Notes under the pieces: generated by a model
What the model was told of the DNA's origin: nothing
Databases searched by the model: none
What the model saw: the letters and a program-made list of their open reading frames with translations, nothing else
Shown here: piece by piece, positions 11,361 through 25,000 of the stretch
How the letters are laid out: each line of letters starts with the position of its first letter
Numbering within the stretch: the first letter of the stretch is position 1
Assembly: GCA_031213475.1 (NCBI GenBank)
Contig: JARUPZ010000030.1
Span: 5,139,661 to 5,203,660 of the forward strand
Source of the DNA: Nereocystis luetkeana
Taxonomy: Eukaryota > Sar > Phaeophyceae > Laminariales > Laminariaceae
Direction: 5' to 3'
DNA: 64,000 nt
Translations under genes and position numbers: made by a program

Positions 11361-13886
11361 TGGAAGGTGCTTTGGGCTTTGGTCTGCCTGTTATTTTCCC
11401 TTTGTTATTTTTCCTTGTTACTTTTTTCCTTGGTTCTTTGTCTTACTCTGTTTACAAGCAGTAGTGTGTTTTCTTATTCTTTTTCTTCCTTTTTTTCCAG
11501 CTCGTTCTTTTTCAAGTGTTGGCCACCTCGCCTGCGGGGGGGGGGCACGACAGATTGTTTCTCCTAGATTTTGCTTTCATTTTTTTCTTTTTCTCTTTCG
11601 ATTTGTCTACCTTGTTTTTGTTTTCTCTTTGATTGTTTTTTTTCGTTTCACTATTTCATAGATTGCGTATGTCGTGCCTGTCGTATCTAGTATGATGACA
11701 TGGCTTTGCATTGCCCACTGCAGTGCATACTGCACACGTGGCAACGTAGTATCTCTGTGGCGTAGCTTTGTGACCACGGAAGTTGTATCTCTTCTAGGAT
11801 TGAAGAATCGGTACGGACATTGGTTGTGCTGGACGTCGACGGGTAGAAAGAACGGTTTAATGTGAAGAACACACACACATGATAATAGATACCAGGTATA
11901 CAGCAAGCAGAAGTGGATCATGAAGGAATCGATTGTCTGTCCGAGGCATGCTGACACTAACCACAGAACATCGGACAGAGCAGACCCCCCTCCTCATGAT
12001 CTAGATATTCGGGGCAGCTACAGTACGTAGAAATAGATCCCTGTTTTTCGTGATGCTCACGATTTACCGGGTACCTGGTACAGATGAGTACAGATAACAT
12101 GCTGGGCGTAAATATTAATATGAAGACAAAGCGGTCCTTACGTTTACGTTCGGAGTGGTAGGTCATGCTAACGAGGTGGGGCGGGATCTACAGGTAGGTA
12201 CATTCTACGGCTGTTGCACAACATCTCGCATCGGCAGCGATAGATACAGGTACATGAATGATCTACTCTGTAGATGATCTACTACTACTGTTGTTGTACA
12301 ACACAACAGACAATAATAGCACCTATATAGATCGTGATCTGCCTGATACACGTACACACTTGCAACACCACGAAGTGACTGCTGCCGAGGGGCGCGAGCG
12401 CATTTATATACGAGTCTCGAAGGTCAGTAGTGGCAGCTTGGAGGATCTTTCATTATTTCACGAGACAGGAAAACAAGAGAGAAATATCACACAACTCTCG
12501 CAACAATTAAAACACATCGTCAGCATCATCCTCAGCAGCATTGATTGTTTGTGGGACGAATAAACGCGCGCGTACCTACTATCAATACTGGATATCTCAC
12601 AAAAATAAAGCACTGGTTGCGCACCGCACGGGGCACGTACAGGGCACGTATCATACGATAGTGATAAAAGTGCTTGGAGCAAGCTACGTCTGTACTCTCT
12701 CGCGTCAAAATATTATGCTGCTGTTGTGTTCTGTTTCCAAAAGAGTACAAGCGCCAATCGATGATTCTACGGTGGGGTATACATATCTGAATGCACTCTC
12801 TCGTATCTGCGTGGAAGCATCAGGGGATCAGGTGCGAGCAGCCGGCGAAGTATTGTACGTTCTTTAGTCCTGCGTAACTGCCCATACAATAGTATATCAA
12901 GACCTCTCCGTGTGTTTGCGATTGAGAGTATAGCGAAGAACTCACAAGTCAAAAAGGAACGATCCATTGCTGTCGGCACGACAACGTCGCGTCTGACAGC
13001 GTTACAAGTTTTGCTACACTATGTACGTACGTACGGGAAACAGCAGGAACAGGGTCTCCGCTCAGCCTTGATACATGTTTTTTTGCATTTATTTGCACTG
13101 TTGTGGGAGCCGGTGCTAGACACGACTAAGCAAGGCCCAGCAAACGTGCGACCCGCCTGTTCCACTGGCACGCAGAACACCTCTACACCTACCTACATAC
13201 TTCGTCAAAAGCGCCACCAAAAAAAAAAAGAGGCGCCGGGCTTACGCCACACGCCCGAAGGCTGGCTACTACAAAAAAACACGCGTCTTTCTGCAGTAGA
13301 AAACGATTGCAACACGCCCAAACCGGTTGGTTTCCCTGCAGCCAAATCACAGCAGTCACCTACTCAAACAAAATACACCAACATGGCAAAAAAAAAAGGT
13401 GGTGGTGGCGGTCTGGTGAGGAGCAACTTGCTAGCTAGGAGACTTCCTCGCGATTGCGGCGGCAGCCTTGAAACTGAAAACGTTTCAATGAGGCGTTGCC
13501 TCTCAAAACGACGACGGCTACACCACCTCCGACAAAAACACCAACACCACCACTCATCGTCATTCAACGGTTCCCCGCGGCATCTCTCGGACGATTTGTT
13601 TCACCGGCAAAAACCTAGCATTGCCAATGTGATCGTGACACACCGCCGCTTCCTTCCCCCCACCCGACCAATCATATAACTCTCCTTTAAAACATCGACC
13701 AGTCATAAAAACTGCAGTGACGTCATCCACGAATAAAAAACGAGCATGGACAAAAAGTACCGTCACCTTGGATGACGTCCCATGTCACCCAGGTATTTTT
13801 CCACTGGTCAGAACACTCCCCACACAAAAAATTGTCCAATTAAGAACATCGCGGGAACTATCTCTCCTTTTTTAGCGTACGCCACG
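11361..13886. other. Intergenic region between LINE and ATG4, no gene seen
   Basis: The left part (11370-11660) is T-rich with many TTTTTC runs. GATC-rich words of the family D type recur near 11995-12060 and 12240-12370. Open frames here (for example the long one near 12912-13679) have no recognisable motif, run through simple sequence and are not called. ATG4 on the minus strand ends at 13887, so its 3' untranslated region should lie just left of that point. Confidence 0.5.
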
Positions 13887-16800
13887 TCATCTCTCGGGCC
13901 CCTTGACGAAGACGTATTCATCGTCGTCATCGTCCGTAGTGCCATCGTCATCCCTTTGGTTGATCATAAACGCCAGCCCCATCTCCCCCTCGTAATCCGG
14001 TCGGGTTTGCTCCACCGAAAAGGGGTTCGGGTTAGTCTGAAGCGCGAAACGGGTAGGGAACGGGGGGGTAAACTCGATATCATGAACAATGCCGGGACGG
14101 AGCACGTCGGGCTTTCACTGACCAGGCAGACATTGTTTGCACCAAGTGCGAAGCGCCGTGTTTTCGGCGAGTCGCATGGAGGGTGAGCTGCATCTTACTA
14201 AGAACCGCTTGTCACGCGGACTTTCTCGCATATGGATGAGAAATTGAATGAGTCGATTTACTTTCAGGTATGGCAGGAAGGGCGTACTTGGACTTATTTG
14301 TTGCTTGCCTTAGTCATTTGAACATTGACCACGCATCCCTGTCGAGATGGAGCACCGTTCCTACTCCTATTAGAGACACCTCCAACGTTTAGGCGCTCAA
14401 TACGTTGGTTTCATATATTACACATAAACTTTTTCCTAGCTTCATCCCCTTCCGCCGCCTGTGGCCACCACCTATCTCCTGGGATAGCGATCGTTTTCTC
14501 GCTATCTAGTGTCTCAAACTCCTGCAGGTCACATTCGTCTACTTCCCTCACCTCCTCTACTAACACATCCCGTTCTTCATTGTCCATTTCACATTCTCCT
14601 ATTATGTGAGTTCTACTCTCTACTGCTTCGCCACACGGGCACATCTGTGCATCTACTTCCCCCAACTCCGCGGGAGGGGGCATTGAGAAGCGGGTCCAGC
14701 TTTCAGAACCGGGTAGGCGGTCGGGAGTAGAGCGTGGTCGGCGTGGGGTGGGATCGAAGATTATTATTCTTGAATAGTTCGACCGGCTTCACGTCCCGGA
14801 AAAAGGCTCTGGGGAAAGTCTCAACTGTGACACGAGCAGGGGGTGGGGGTGGGGGCTCATTTGCTGCTTGCCTTGGTCATTTGACCATTGACCACGCGTT
14901 CCTTTTCGAGACGGAGCATCGTTACCCCTAATAGAGACACCTCCCCAACAGTTGGGAGCTCATTACGTAGTTTCCATATGATTACATAGGAGCATAGGAG
15001 CGTTTTGCTAATCTTACCCTCGTCCTGTCTCGCCGCCTGTGGTCACCACCTATCTCCTAGGACAGCGATCGTTTTCACGCTACAGGGACGGGGGGGGGGG
15101 GTGTACTAGATACCATGCAACCGTAGTCGCATGACCATAGACCCTCGCATCCCTACAATGCCGGGACGGAGCACGTCGGGTTCTCACCGACTAGGCAGAC
15201 ATTGCCTGCACCAAGCGCGAAGCGTCGTGAGGTGCCCGGCGAGTCGCATGAAGGGAGAGCTGCATCCTACTAAGATCCGCTTGTGCGGCGGGCTTGAATA
15301 TGGGTGGCAGTTTCAATGAGTTAATTTAATTTCCGGTGTAGCCACTTCCAGAGACAGCAATGGGAGTACTACGTAACTGCCTCTGGGGTGCCTTACCATC
15401 ATATAATAGCTGCAACCACGACCACAGCCGTTGACGCCAACGCGAGTGTGCAGAATGGCAGGGAAGAGGGGGGGGGCGAAAGGGGGACGAGGGGGAATGG
15501 CGGGGGGGGGGAGGGGAGGCGGTCTGCCCAACAGACTGAAGCCTGGTTATGGCCATCATCGTCATGATGCACTCCTTTCTTTGGGACCCAAGTAACTAGC
15601 ATGGTGCCATCTGGGCAACTTTGCGTGTCTGTATGCTCCAGTGCCTGCCTTTGGTATTTTCTTTCCCCCCCGCCCGTGATTATCGCTTTTTTGTCCCTTC
15701 TTTTTTTTCATTTTTCTTTCATTCCCGTTTGTACCTCTTTGTGTCTTTGTTAGTATGGTCCGTTTTGCCTTTTTTTTGCGTTTTGCTATCTGCGTCTGTT
15801 TTAGTTTTGTTTTTGTTTTTGTTTTGCTTAGCTTCATCTTCTTTTTTTAGGTTTTTGTCTGCTATTAATAGTCTCCTTTTTGCTTCCCTGGTGTCCGCAG
15901 TGGTGGAGTGCGTATGCTTGTTTTTTGTTTTTTTTGCCTCTGTTTTTAATTGAGGTATTTCTTCCACTCCAGAGTTATTGGAGCCTGTCCTGCGACCACG
16001 GACTGCATTGAATTGTGAGTTAATGTGAGAACAACAACCATCAACATTACCAGGTACGTGATACGACCATTCCCCTTGTGCGGAGTAAACGTTCTCCACC
16101 CTCTTGTACGAATGATCTAACTTGACCACCAGCTGTGACCGACCGCCAAAAAAAAACCGGTAGGCTGGGTGTCTAGCTTAAGTATGAGCGGCATGTTTTA
16201 GATTTCAGTGAGAGGCATGTTTTTACAGTGTCGTTGTCAACTGACGCCAACCCAACCCAAAATAAAATACATAGGGGGGATGGGGTGGGGGCGGGGCGAG
16301 CACAAAAAAAAAAAACAGGGGGCGGGGGGGGGGGCTGAAAAGCCTTTTCAGAGCCAGGTACGTGAGCGGTCCGGAGGATTAGCGCGGTGGGCGTGGGATG
16401 GGGTCGAGGTTTGAACATTAACACATATATTGCGCCTAACGCACAGGTGTGGAGAGCTTAAGCTGGAACACTCTGGACGAAAATTTAAGGACCGTTGGCG
16501 TATAAATATGAATACCAAATGGTTCTTACATTTTCGGACAGATTGGTCTTTTTTTATCCGTCCGACCGCCGGAAGATATATAAAAAATAGCCACTGGAAG
16601 AAAAACTGACCCCTAACTCCAAGTAATAACAGTGTGTCACCAAAACGAGGGTGCAGTTTTAAAGGGAGGTTAACGCACCGGACAAGACACAGCATACGTA
16701 TTACTACATACATAAAATACATATACTGGAAATACGTCTCCCGTCATGATAACGTTCGTTGTCTCCGCAATATTTTGGTCAGGTCCCGGAAGGAAGCTTT

Positions 16801-19800
16801 GTTGGGCAGATAGAAGAACACACCTTGAAGCGGGTTAACGCACCAGACGAAACACAAAAACATATTGCTATTGATAGATACTTGTGCTTAAACTGGCAGA
16901 AGGAAGCTTGTCTCCCGTCATGACAACGTTCGTCACCTCCGCAATCTTCTTGGTCAGGTCCCGGAAGGAGGCTCTGTTGGGCAGGTAAAACGCCAGCGCC
17001 AGGGAAGGATCGATGCGGTGCACGTCCATCGAAACCGCAGACTGGCAGTGCAGCGAGTGCAGGTACCGCTGTGGGGCGAGAAAAGACAGGCGGGGGGAGA
17101 AACGAAACACCGTACCCGAGTCAAGCCATGCCCCAGCTCACATCATCACACATTTTGCGTTCGATTTTCCTCCTACGGAATGCTTTTCAGCCTGGCCTTG
17201 TAACCACACGGGCTGGATTTCAGGGCAACGGGTAATTATGATAACATATTCTCGCGGTAAAATGAAGGGATAGGTTCAGAGCTCGTGGCGGCGCTTCACA
17301 GCAACACCACCCGATGCATGCGTCGGGAGGTATCACTGGTGGGCCAACTTCCAAACAGTCATCGTTCTTGTTGATATTCCCAATGATGTGATGGGCCGGG
17401 CAGGGATGGGTTCATGGGTAGGCACGTAGGCGCTCGCGGTGGCAGGACAGGAAGGGTTCATGTACACAAGGAGTAGAGTATCGGACATATAATGTTGTTA
17501 CCTGGTACGATCTCCCTGGCACTTCCCTGGAATATAAAAAACGTTCCCAGGAGAAACATGCCTGTTGTCTTTACGTATTATCAGACCGTTGCATATACCC
17601 ATGTCGCACACCTCGCATACTCAACAGCAGTTCTACAGGCACGAGAGGACGAAAAGTGGCTTCCATCCTCGCTTACGCTATAACTAGTGAGAGAAAGATA
17701 ATTATCGCGATCTCAGCAAAACGTTTCCCGAACTGCGATAGGTATGCAAACTATGTACAACGAATGCTTTGACGAAAACATGTTTCAGACTTGTCATACA
17801 TGTACCCAAACCCATCTTGGGGTATTTTTTATGTGCCGATTCTACCGACTTTGGTAGAGCTCGTCCGATCGCAAATTGGCTTCGAGGCGAAACCCCAATA
17901 AAGTGTGGAGAGCATCTCGCCGTGCGCTGAGCGCTAAGCTAAGCTGCCCTGTCTTCTAGACCAACATATGGCACCTCTAAAGCACTTCGTGTCCCAACCG
18001 TGGGAAGCAAACTCAAACTTGGATCACCGTATCCTCGTGGTGGCTGCCAGCTCACCTCCGAGGGGAAGGCTCCGCCCATATCCGGAGCCGCTTGGGTGGT
18101 GTGCGGATCCAATCCCGTCAACGTATCTCCTGTGTGCCAGGTACGATATGAGTAAAGGCGGTGAAGTGCACGACGCACTTCGTGAGGTTCGGCAGTAGTA
18201 GCGGTGGGAGAAACACAGAGATCTGGAGAAGAATCACGCAGCTTGCAACGCTGAGTTTCGACTACGCAATAGGCCGGACTCGCTTTGTAAACGAAATCGT
18301 AACGGCTTTCGTAAAAAAGGTGCATACCGGTAAAATTTTGTTACCGGTACAAAGAGGTACGTAGGCGAACAGTTTGCGGTAAGTTAAAGGGTCGACTCGG
18401 CGTCTCAAGGGTTTCGTTTGCGTGCCATCCTCTCAGCCCGATGATCCGCAGCTCACACCGAATGCATGACGACGCCTGCCACACGCGACAAAAACCGCCT
18501 CGCCAGACAATAGCGAAACCTACTCCCGTGTCGAGCCCTACTATCGTACTGTAGCTTTTTCTTCGAACATTCACCCACGTAAAACGACACTTCACCCTAG
18601 GGAAACGACACTCACCGAAGGAAAACAGTGAACAACCTCCATGACGCATACCCACGACAAAATATATCGGGGCCTCTCAGCCAACGCACGCAAGAAGTAA
18701 CCCCTATCGGGTCTCGACATCTACTACAATAATAATACGGGGCAAAACATTATAGAAAAATAACCAACTAAGGCGTGTACACATAAAGTGGGATACATAT
18801 TTTTTAGGTCCATCTGAATATGACAAATGCCCACCCGCAATAGACACCCGTACACAAAAAAAAGTCCTGATGTTGGCCATACCTTGCGCGCCAATGAAGT
18901 AGATTGCATGGTTCGGTCTGCCCCCCAGGAAACCCAGAGACTGCGGTACTCGAAGCATCTCCAGCAAACCTTGGAGAAGGCGATGGCATGGAACCGCACG
19001 ATCAGCGATTTAGGCAGTGGACGCCCGCAATGGCATGCGAGAAAAGACACAAGAGGGCGTGAAACACACAATCTGCCACAACTAGACTAATCCGAAAATA
19101 TCACATCTAGACTCAATAAAAAGAAACACTATTAATAGTAGCGCAACTAGCAACAATACTCCAAGTGCAAGGGGGAGACAAAGACTGGAGGGGTGCGCCG
19201 TGAAACCCTACAATCGCGAAGCTGCCGGAGCCACCCCGCCCTGTCAGCTGTGCCCCAACCACATCACAACTGCGACGAAACAAACGCAAGTAAGGCGAGG
19301 CCTGACCCTGCATCCTTCGCAAGCGCCGCGCCGAACCAGGCCAGCGCTGAATCTCCCCACCCATCCACCCACCCACTCATCCACTCACACTGACGATGCC
19401 AACCAACCTCCCCCGAGATCTACCTTCTCTTACTCACTTGGGATGTAACCCGCGCTGAGCTCGTCCAGGCCAAGTCTCAGCGGCACCAGCAGCACCACCG
19501 CGCTCGACCAAGGCTCCTCTGCCCGGTCCCAGTCCTCCCGACTGCCCGGATTGAGCAAAGGGTCGAAAAACGCGGGTGATAAGCCCCCATCCTCCCTAAC
19601 TCTGCCCGAATTTTGGGTCGCTTCCGATCGTCGACCCTGTTTTTGCGGCGCTCCTCCTGCAGCTACAAAACCCGATGTATTGGTTCCTTTTTCGCCGCTC
19701 CCCCCTACGTCTGCAGAGGCACCCGTACTGGTGCCCGCCTTCCCATTACCGCCGGCAACGCGACCGCCATTCGCAGCGGCTGTGCTGTCCCCGTCCGCTG

Positions 19801-21991
19801 CTGCTGCTGCTGCTGCTGCTGCGGCGGCGGCGGCTGTGTTGTCGCTCCCTCGAGTCGCTGCCGCCTCGACCTCGTCAATGTACACCACGTCCCCCTGGGA
19901 GACGAACACCCGGAGGGGTCGCGACGAAGGAAACGCCACGCTGCTCTCACCGCTCCCGCGGCTCCGTCCTCCGTCACCATCGCCATCGCTACCACCGCCA
20001 GCGTCGCCGCCGCTGCCTCCGCTGCCGTTGGCTTGACCGTTTTCGAGAGGCGAGGCACTGCAGGGTCGCTTCGCACCGCGGTGACCCCGCCGCCGTGCCT
20101 CTTTACCCCCCTTTAGTGGCACACAAGCCGGTGCTACTACTCTATCTCCCCGCGTGGCGGCTTCCCCCCCGCCTACCTTCACCCCCGCCGTAGTAACGCC
20201 TGCTGTAACGCCTGCTCTCAAGTCTCGTGGCGCCGCAGCCACTACAGGCTCTGCGTTCGCCGTCGACGATAGTGGCTCGGACGGCGAAGGCAGCAGTGGC
20301 GGTAAGGGTGGGGGCGGCGGGGGACATCGAGACGATTCCGTTTTTCGAAGCCGTGAGCCAGACAAGCGCAAAGCGTGGAGCTCCGAGATGTCGCGCAGCA
20401 CGCACGCCGCCGTGGTCGGACCGTACCACTCTCCGGGCAGTTTGTCGTATCGGATGCCCACCTGCCCGCGTGGGTCGTCGAAGAGCGAGGAGGAGGAGGA
20501 GGAGGAGAGAGCGAGAGAAAGAGAGGCGGGTTTGATAAGGAGTTTGGTGGCGTTTTTTTCGCGATTGAAGTCCCGCGGTGCTCGGCCCCGGGGATACACT
20601 ATTACTATTACTAGAGGGGGGGGAAAAGTAGACTACAGCATGAAGTACCTGGTAGAGCTTAGCCCCTTTTAGAACTGTGTACCCATATGCTGGGAACAAA
20701 TACTTGAAATTAGTGTAAACTAACAATCTGTTCATATATACACATCTTCCGTTCCCCTCGCTGCCTCGGCAAGGAATGCTGCGAGGGATGCCCTATCAGG
20801 CTAATAGCGAGTGGGGTAGGTCTTTCTGGCGGGTGTAAGGCCGGACTCACCCTCAAGGAGTGATACCTTCTTGCTGCTGCCTGTGGCCGCGAGGCTCAGG
20901 CGGCAGTAGAGTTGGGTCGTACGTGGTGCGTCAGACACGGAGACCTACGATTCGCGCGTCTTTTTTAGGCAGCTGCGGCAGAGCAGCAATGCTCAATCGG
21001 GGTGTCCGTGCGCGGAGGCAGGCGCCACCACAGGCCACACTACGGCACAGTCAATTGCGCCGGTAGAAGGCTGGATTCGACGACGAGGGAGGAGGGAGAC
21101 TGAGCGTCGACGTGCGGGGAAGAGACGGATTGACCTCCCCCTGCGCGAGAATTTTTATTTTCCAGATCAGAACCGCAAGTGCGAGGAGCGTTTTGTTTTT
21201 CAGGATGACGGAGAAAGGGAAACGACTGGAAGGGAATGGCAACGAGTGCACGCGCAAAGGAGCGGGTGGATTGGGCCAAGGCGATGATGCGGCCATGAAG
21301 AGCGGCAGGAAGACGGTGCATGGAGACCCATGATCTGCGCGCACACTATCATCACGAGAGAAGCAGTCATAGGTTGTTTTTTTCCTGGTATTGTTTTTCA
21401 CGAGGCAGAATAGTATCTACCGGTACTGGTTATAAACGTCGTCACTGGTCTTTGTAGTTTAACGAGTGGTATACCCTTCATGGGGAATAACCTACGCAAT
21501 TATCAGGGACGTGGTATCATAACTGTGCTGCAACTTTATTGCGTCAGACAGTCCAGGAAGAGATGGCGATGGTTGATATTCGTGTGGTAGTAAGGTTCGA
21601 TTGCTCCTTTTTTTCACTGCATACCCGCGAGTCTTCACTCTGACAACACTCCAGATAGCAGGCAGGTAGGTGTGTTCCTCTTTCGTTTTCACGACTACCG
21701 TGCGTTTCGTAGGGTGCAGGCAGCACTTCAGACAGCATCCGCTGTAGTCAGCAGCCACGAGTTGGTTAGTGGTGGAAACGGGGGTACTCTTCTATCTATG
21801 TTATAGTTGAGAGGATATACCCGCGGCCATGTTAGTTCAGTTTTGCACATTGGTTTTATCTTGCGTGCGCTTTTTTCGTCTCGTGTATTTTGAGGCAGCC
21901 GAATTTTCGATTTTTTTCGTTTTTCGGATCTTCCTAGGGCTCCAGCACCTTTGTGTGACCACGGTCTCCTTCGTCAGAGATTTAATGTGAG

Positions 21992-22036
<45 letters not shown>

Positions 22037-25000
22037 ATACAAGGAACGTTTGGGTACTAGCGTGAACAACCCAAAGGTCCTTACATTTACGGCCAGAGTG
22101 GTACTTTAATGTATGTCCTTAGAATTGTCCTGTTATTGTTATTGCCTGCGACGTCGGGGGAGGGGAGGCTCCACTGGCGTAGCACGAGAGCCGCGGCACC
22201 GGCCGCTGCTTCTCGTTCCAATACCCGAGAGTACCCCCCCCACACCCGGCCGACTGGCTGGGGCCCTAACACACGCAGTCTCGGGGCCCCAACACACGCA
22301 TCCTGCTAGTAAACACCGAAATGCTATGCCTTTTGTAGCATTTTTTTGGAGTAATAAAAGGGTAAGAGGTTTTGAAGAGTGCTCCACTGCTGGTGGCGAA
22401 CGCCCCCCCCCCCCCCCCCCCCCCCCCAGCAGGCGTTTTCCGCGAGACATGGGGCGCATAACCCGACCAAAGCGGAGCGCGAAACCGAAGGTCGTGGACT
22501 GCCATACGGGAGACACAACAGTGGGCCGCAGCAGGGCACACCACCCTGTAAAAGGTTTGCCTTCCTTCCACGAAGGAGTGACCTCTCGGGTAGACTTCCG
22601 GACCAACAACGAAGCAAGGAGGGCGTGGACCACCAACCAAGGGCTCCTGCCTTCGACCCCTCGGCTTCCACCCACGCTCGCAGAAAATCTTCCTGGTGAT
22701 ATTGGGCCCGACGGCCGTAAAGGCGCGCAAAATAAAGCGAACACACCCTGCACCCGCCTACCCCCTCCCGGTGCTCCGTCTCGAAAGGGATGCGTGGTCA
22801 ATGGCCACGTGACTGAGGCAAGCCACAACTGGGTATGGTCACACGGCTACGGCCATGCATGATATCGAGTACACCTCTCCTATCGAGTACACCCCCTCCC
22901 CGCCCCCGCCCCCCGATAATATTAGCAAAAAGTTTCTATTTAATATATGGAAACAACGTAATGAGCGCCGAAATTGTTGGAGGTGTCTCCATCAGGAGTA
23001 AGAACGGTGCTCCGTCTCGAAAGGGATGCGTGGTCAACAGATAAATGACTGAGGCGAGCAACACATGAGTACGCCTCCCCCCCCCCGCCGCCTACCTCCT
23101 CCCCCCTTCCCCCCTGTGCTTGCCGGCCTGCCTGACTGTTTCCCACCTGGCACATATTGTGTATCGAGAAGAGGCTGCCCTCCCCAGGATGATCGGCGAA
23201 GAGGCGGACGAGCGATCGGTACTCCGGCACAAGTAGGCGCTCTTCTAGGGTGCGGGGAACACGCCAAGACCTTCCCCGGCACGATTGATTGACGGTAATC
23301 CCAAAAAAACGGGGTCGGGGGGGGGGGGGGGGGGGGGGGAGGGGGGGGTTGGAAACACTTCGCGTAAAACTTCGTGTCCAAAAAAACAGTCGGAGTCGGA
23401 TTGTCGGTTGCGAAGCAGTCGGGGGCGCCACAAAGCTGTGCCGTGTACCTTTTAGAAACGACGCAGCAGCTGTATCGGGTAATCTCTTAGGTGTGCCGGG
23501 AGCTGTCCTAGGTACGGCACCCGCCATCAGCACGGCGGTGGGAAGGGTGGGTGGACACCCTCGCGTACAGCAACCACCAGAATGGCAAACAAAAAAAAAA
23601 AACAGGAGATACAGCCGGCGATCGTGCATGAGACAAAATGGGAAAGAGCAAGACATGTTGCACCTCTCGCAGCAAATACACAAGGGGTTGCCGCGCATAC
23701 AACAACAACGACGACAGCAGCAGTTTTATACGTCCACGGCACGACAAAGAGCGTCTCAGCAACGGTTCGATGCCTCTGCGCGGGGGGGGGGCTTCCACGC
23801 GGAAGGTTCCGACGAGAATGGACCAACCATGCCCCCGTCGACCTTCCGTCTACTGGGTGCGCCCGCTTGTCGCAAATGCGCCCAAACAGGCGAGTGGAAC
23901 CTCGGTCACTGAAAAGCGACAGTCTCTGCGCTTCCGCTCCAGACTGCTTTGGTCCGTCCGGCAGGTGGTGATCCGTTCGCCCACCGCACTAACACTGACC
24001 GACCCGGTTCTACCACAAACGCGAAGGCCGCACGCAGGCAACAGGCGGCCTTCTCCCTCGAACACCGGTACCACATTTTTTACGGTCGTTATCATGCTAT
24101 ATGATTACAGTATTATTAGTTGACCTCAAACACGGGAGGAGCCACATGTTTCCCGCCAAATAAACCGCTGTACGTAGATAACACCTCTTACCGGTTACAC
24201 CTGCAAAGGATAACCGCGAAGGCAGCACTGAAAGGTAAAAGTGTACCAATATGGCCGAAAATATAAGGAACGATTTGTATTCCTATGAATGTCTAAACGG
24301 TCCTTGTATTTCCGCCCAGAACGGTACCACGCAAAATAGTACACCCCCTGTGGCGAATTTCGGAGCTGATTTTCTCCAAAACCGTGTCTTAGGGGGGCGG
24401 CCGCCAACGAAAATGGCGGCTTATGTGAGGATATTTCGGTGACACTTTTCCCATCACCGTCGCTCGGAGTGCGCACTCTCCCACCTGTCGAGAAAAAAAC
24501 AGCTTTGAAATTCGTCCGAGGGTGTACTCGATAGGAGATATGTACTCGATCTCATGCATGGCCGTAGTCGTATGACCATAGACCCTCGCATCCCTACAAT
24601 GCCGGGACGGAGCATGTCGGGTTTTCACCGACCAGGCAGACATTGCTTGCACCAAGCGCGAAGCGCCGTGAGGGGGGAGTTATCTTAAGTGGTACCTGGT
24701 ATACGGTAAACAAAAACAGAGCGGTGCTTAAGGCCCTTTCTTACCAGAGAGATTCTTCCCCAAAAAAATCCAACCTTTGGAAATTCTGGAAATTCGTATC
24801 AAGATACGGAGGCGTTCTGTCACAATTTGTGAAATCGTCACAAGCAAAGGTACCATAAAAGCCAATTTTCACATGTTTGGAAAATAAAATGAGGAAAATC
24901 TGGGAGTTGAAAAAATTGCGCGATACATGTATGGGAGCTAGCATGGAAAACAAACTCTCCGTAAGAAAGGCCCTACAATAGTACGACTTGGTCCAGCAAA

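Noticed and set aside
12912-13679. 255-codon plus-strand frame
   Set aside because: Composition is that of non-coding AT-rich and simple sequence; no motif, and no splice partners.
16868-16936. Stop at 16868 as the ATG4 C-terminus
   Set aside because: The frame past 16937 does not resemble ATG4, while a GT at 16936 joins in phase to 14036-13887, which encodes a typical ATG4 tail.
19551-20193. Several long plus-strand frames opposite ATG4 exon 4
   Set aside because: They are shadows of the Pro/Ala/Gly-rich ATG4 insert, in simple sequence, without recognisable domains.
22113-22862. 249-codon plus-strand frame in ATG4 intron 3
   Set aside because: It runs across a poly-C tract and into a LINE end; the readable part is only the GAPSRKGCVVNGH fragment.
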